Assembly: GCA_003218305.1 (NCBI GenBank)
Contig: QHMY01000097.1
Location: 1-39,183 of the forward strand
DNA from: Verrucomicrobiota bacterium
GTDB taxonomy: Bacteria > Verrucomicrobiota > Verrucomicrobiia > Chthoniobacterales > UBA10450
Direction of reading: 5' to 3'
Length of the DNA: 39,183 nt
The position numbers and the translations under genes were made by a program. The notes below the pieces were generated by a model, which saw only the letters and a list, made by a program, of their open reading frames with translations, searched no databases and was not told the DNA's origin. This document shows, piece after piece, positions 38,658 through 39,183 of the stretch (positions are counted from its first letter, which is position 1; each line of letters begins with the position of its first letter).

Positions 38658-39183
38658 CTACGGCGCGCCTTGATCGTAGACTTCCACCAGGCCGACGCCG
38701 GTGCCGTTGTTCAGTCCCGCGAGCAACGCCGTGTAGAGACCCGGTGAGAGCGAAACGGCCAGGCCAGACTCCAGCGCGTCGGTTGGCGCCAGACCCGCGG
38801 CGGTCAATTCCGCCGCCTGGGCGGCATTGTCCTGCCAGTTGTTATTGCCGAGCACGACCGCACCATTGCTATCGCGCACTTCCAGGGTTGGATCAGCCAG
38901 GGCCTGAGGTACGCCGAGTGGCGTCAGGCTGGGACCAATGCCGCGCACGATGATCCTGTCACCGCCGCTGTTGCCACCGAGGATGAAGCCCGCGATCACA
39001 ATGTCGCTGCCGGTTCCGACAAACGCTCGTGTGCTGATATTGGCCAGCTTCGCCGGAACGCCCTGGCTCAGGTCGTAGACTTCGATCAACCCGACGCCGG
39101 TAGTGTTGTTCTTGCCGTTGACGATGGCGGTGTAGGCGCCGGGAAGCAAGGTGACGTCGATCGCTGACTCGAGATTATTGGTG
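38658..39183 (-). CDS. RAIGPSL-domain surface protein, N-terminal part outside window
   Basis: The frame is open to the right edge, so only the last 174 codons are seen. They contain the end of one 120-residue domain (TNNLESAIDVTLLPGAYTAIVNGKN...VGLIEVYDL) and all of a second (ANISTRAFVGTGSDIVIAGFILGG, VRGIGPSLTPLGVP, LEVRDSNGAVV, NNNWQD, SLSPGLYTALLAG, VGLVEVYD), ending QGAP. This matches the C-terminal halves of the proteins at 12154 and 36476; the missing N-terminus is probably a different, perhaps enzymatic or repeat, module. A start codon does not lie in the window. Confidence 0.85.
   Translation of the reverse strand, partial: TNNLESAIDVTLLPGAYTAIVNGKNNTTGVGLIEVYDLSQGVPAKLANISTRAFVGTGSDIVIAGFILGGNSGGDRIIVRGIGPSLTPLGVPQALADPTLEVRDSNGAVVLGNNNWQDNAAQAAELTAAGLAPTDALESGLAVSLSPGLYTALLAGLNNGTGVGLVEVYDQGAP

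Overview
The window is about 39 kb of GC-rich bacterial chromosome. The best guess is a soil Verrucomicrobiota of the Chthoniobacterales/Spartobacteria type. This is inferred from three kinds of gene content. First, tandem duplicated orphan ABC permeases (ADOP family) carried without ATPases. Second, surface proteins with delta-60 repeats and a C-terminal tandem domain containing the phrase RA(I/L)GPSL. Third, intergenic DNA packed with many kinds of small hairpin repeat. No rRNA, tRNA, transposase, prophage or CRISPR array was seen, so the taxonomy remains an inference. I count 33 protein genes or gene pieces plus one short gene relic.

Layout. 1-9508: four ADOP permeases in tandem on the plus strand (the first cut by the window edge); three of them are followed by an identical-architecture 28-bp block of four GTGACNN heptads. 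9605-12000: hairpin repeats, a VOC-fold protein, a small membrane protein and an exported SH3-like protein, all on the minus strand. 12154-15420: a 1088-residue delta-60 repeat surface protein. 25196-15656 (minus strand): one co-directional block read as GntR/YtrA regulator, ABC ATPase, ABC permease, exported protein, a fifth ADOP permease split by a one-base frameshift, two membrane- or export-targeted MDR oxidoreductases, and an Npt/TLC-type nucleotide carrier. A perfect 32-bp palindrome upstream is the probable YtrA operator.

25404-28073: glycerate 2-kinase, a CPBP intramembrane protease and a lipoprotein. 31400-28221 (minus): an MlaE-MlaF-MlaD lipid-transport operon with ATGA overlaps, followed by a previously easy-to-miss 28-residue membrane peptide gene and a STAS-like protein. 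32898-31588 (minus): ECF sigma factor, membrane anti-sigma-like protein and a membrane-anchored Spy/CpxP-like protein. A second, periplasmic Spy-like protein is divergent at 33089. The two divergent promoters carry the same motif, TGTAACC-N17-GTC, which argues for one autoregulated envelope-stress regulon.

33537-39183: an APC amino-acid permease, a small exported protein, a PQQ-type sugar dehydrogenase fused to the RAIGPSL domain, and the end of another RAIGPSL protein, separated by repeat-rich DNA.

The most unusual feature is the intergenic DNA. At least a dozen different short hairpins, unrelated in sequence, nearly all have a three-base loop. Several are paired in opposite orientation (REPIN-like). 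A 221-224-bp mirror-symmetric element occurs twice and carries three such hairpins on each arm. Degenerate hexamer (GAKCAN) and heptamer (GTGACNN) tracts fill many of the other gaps.
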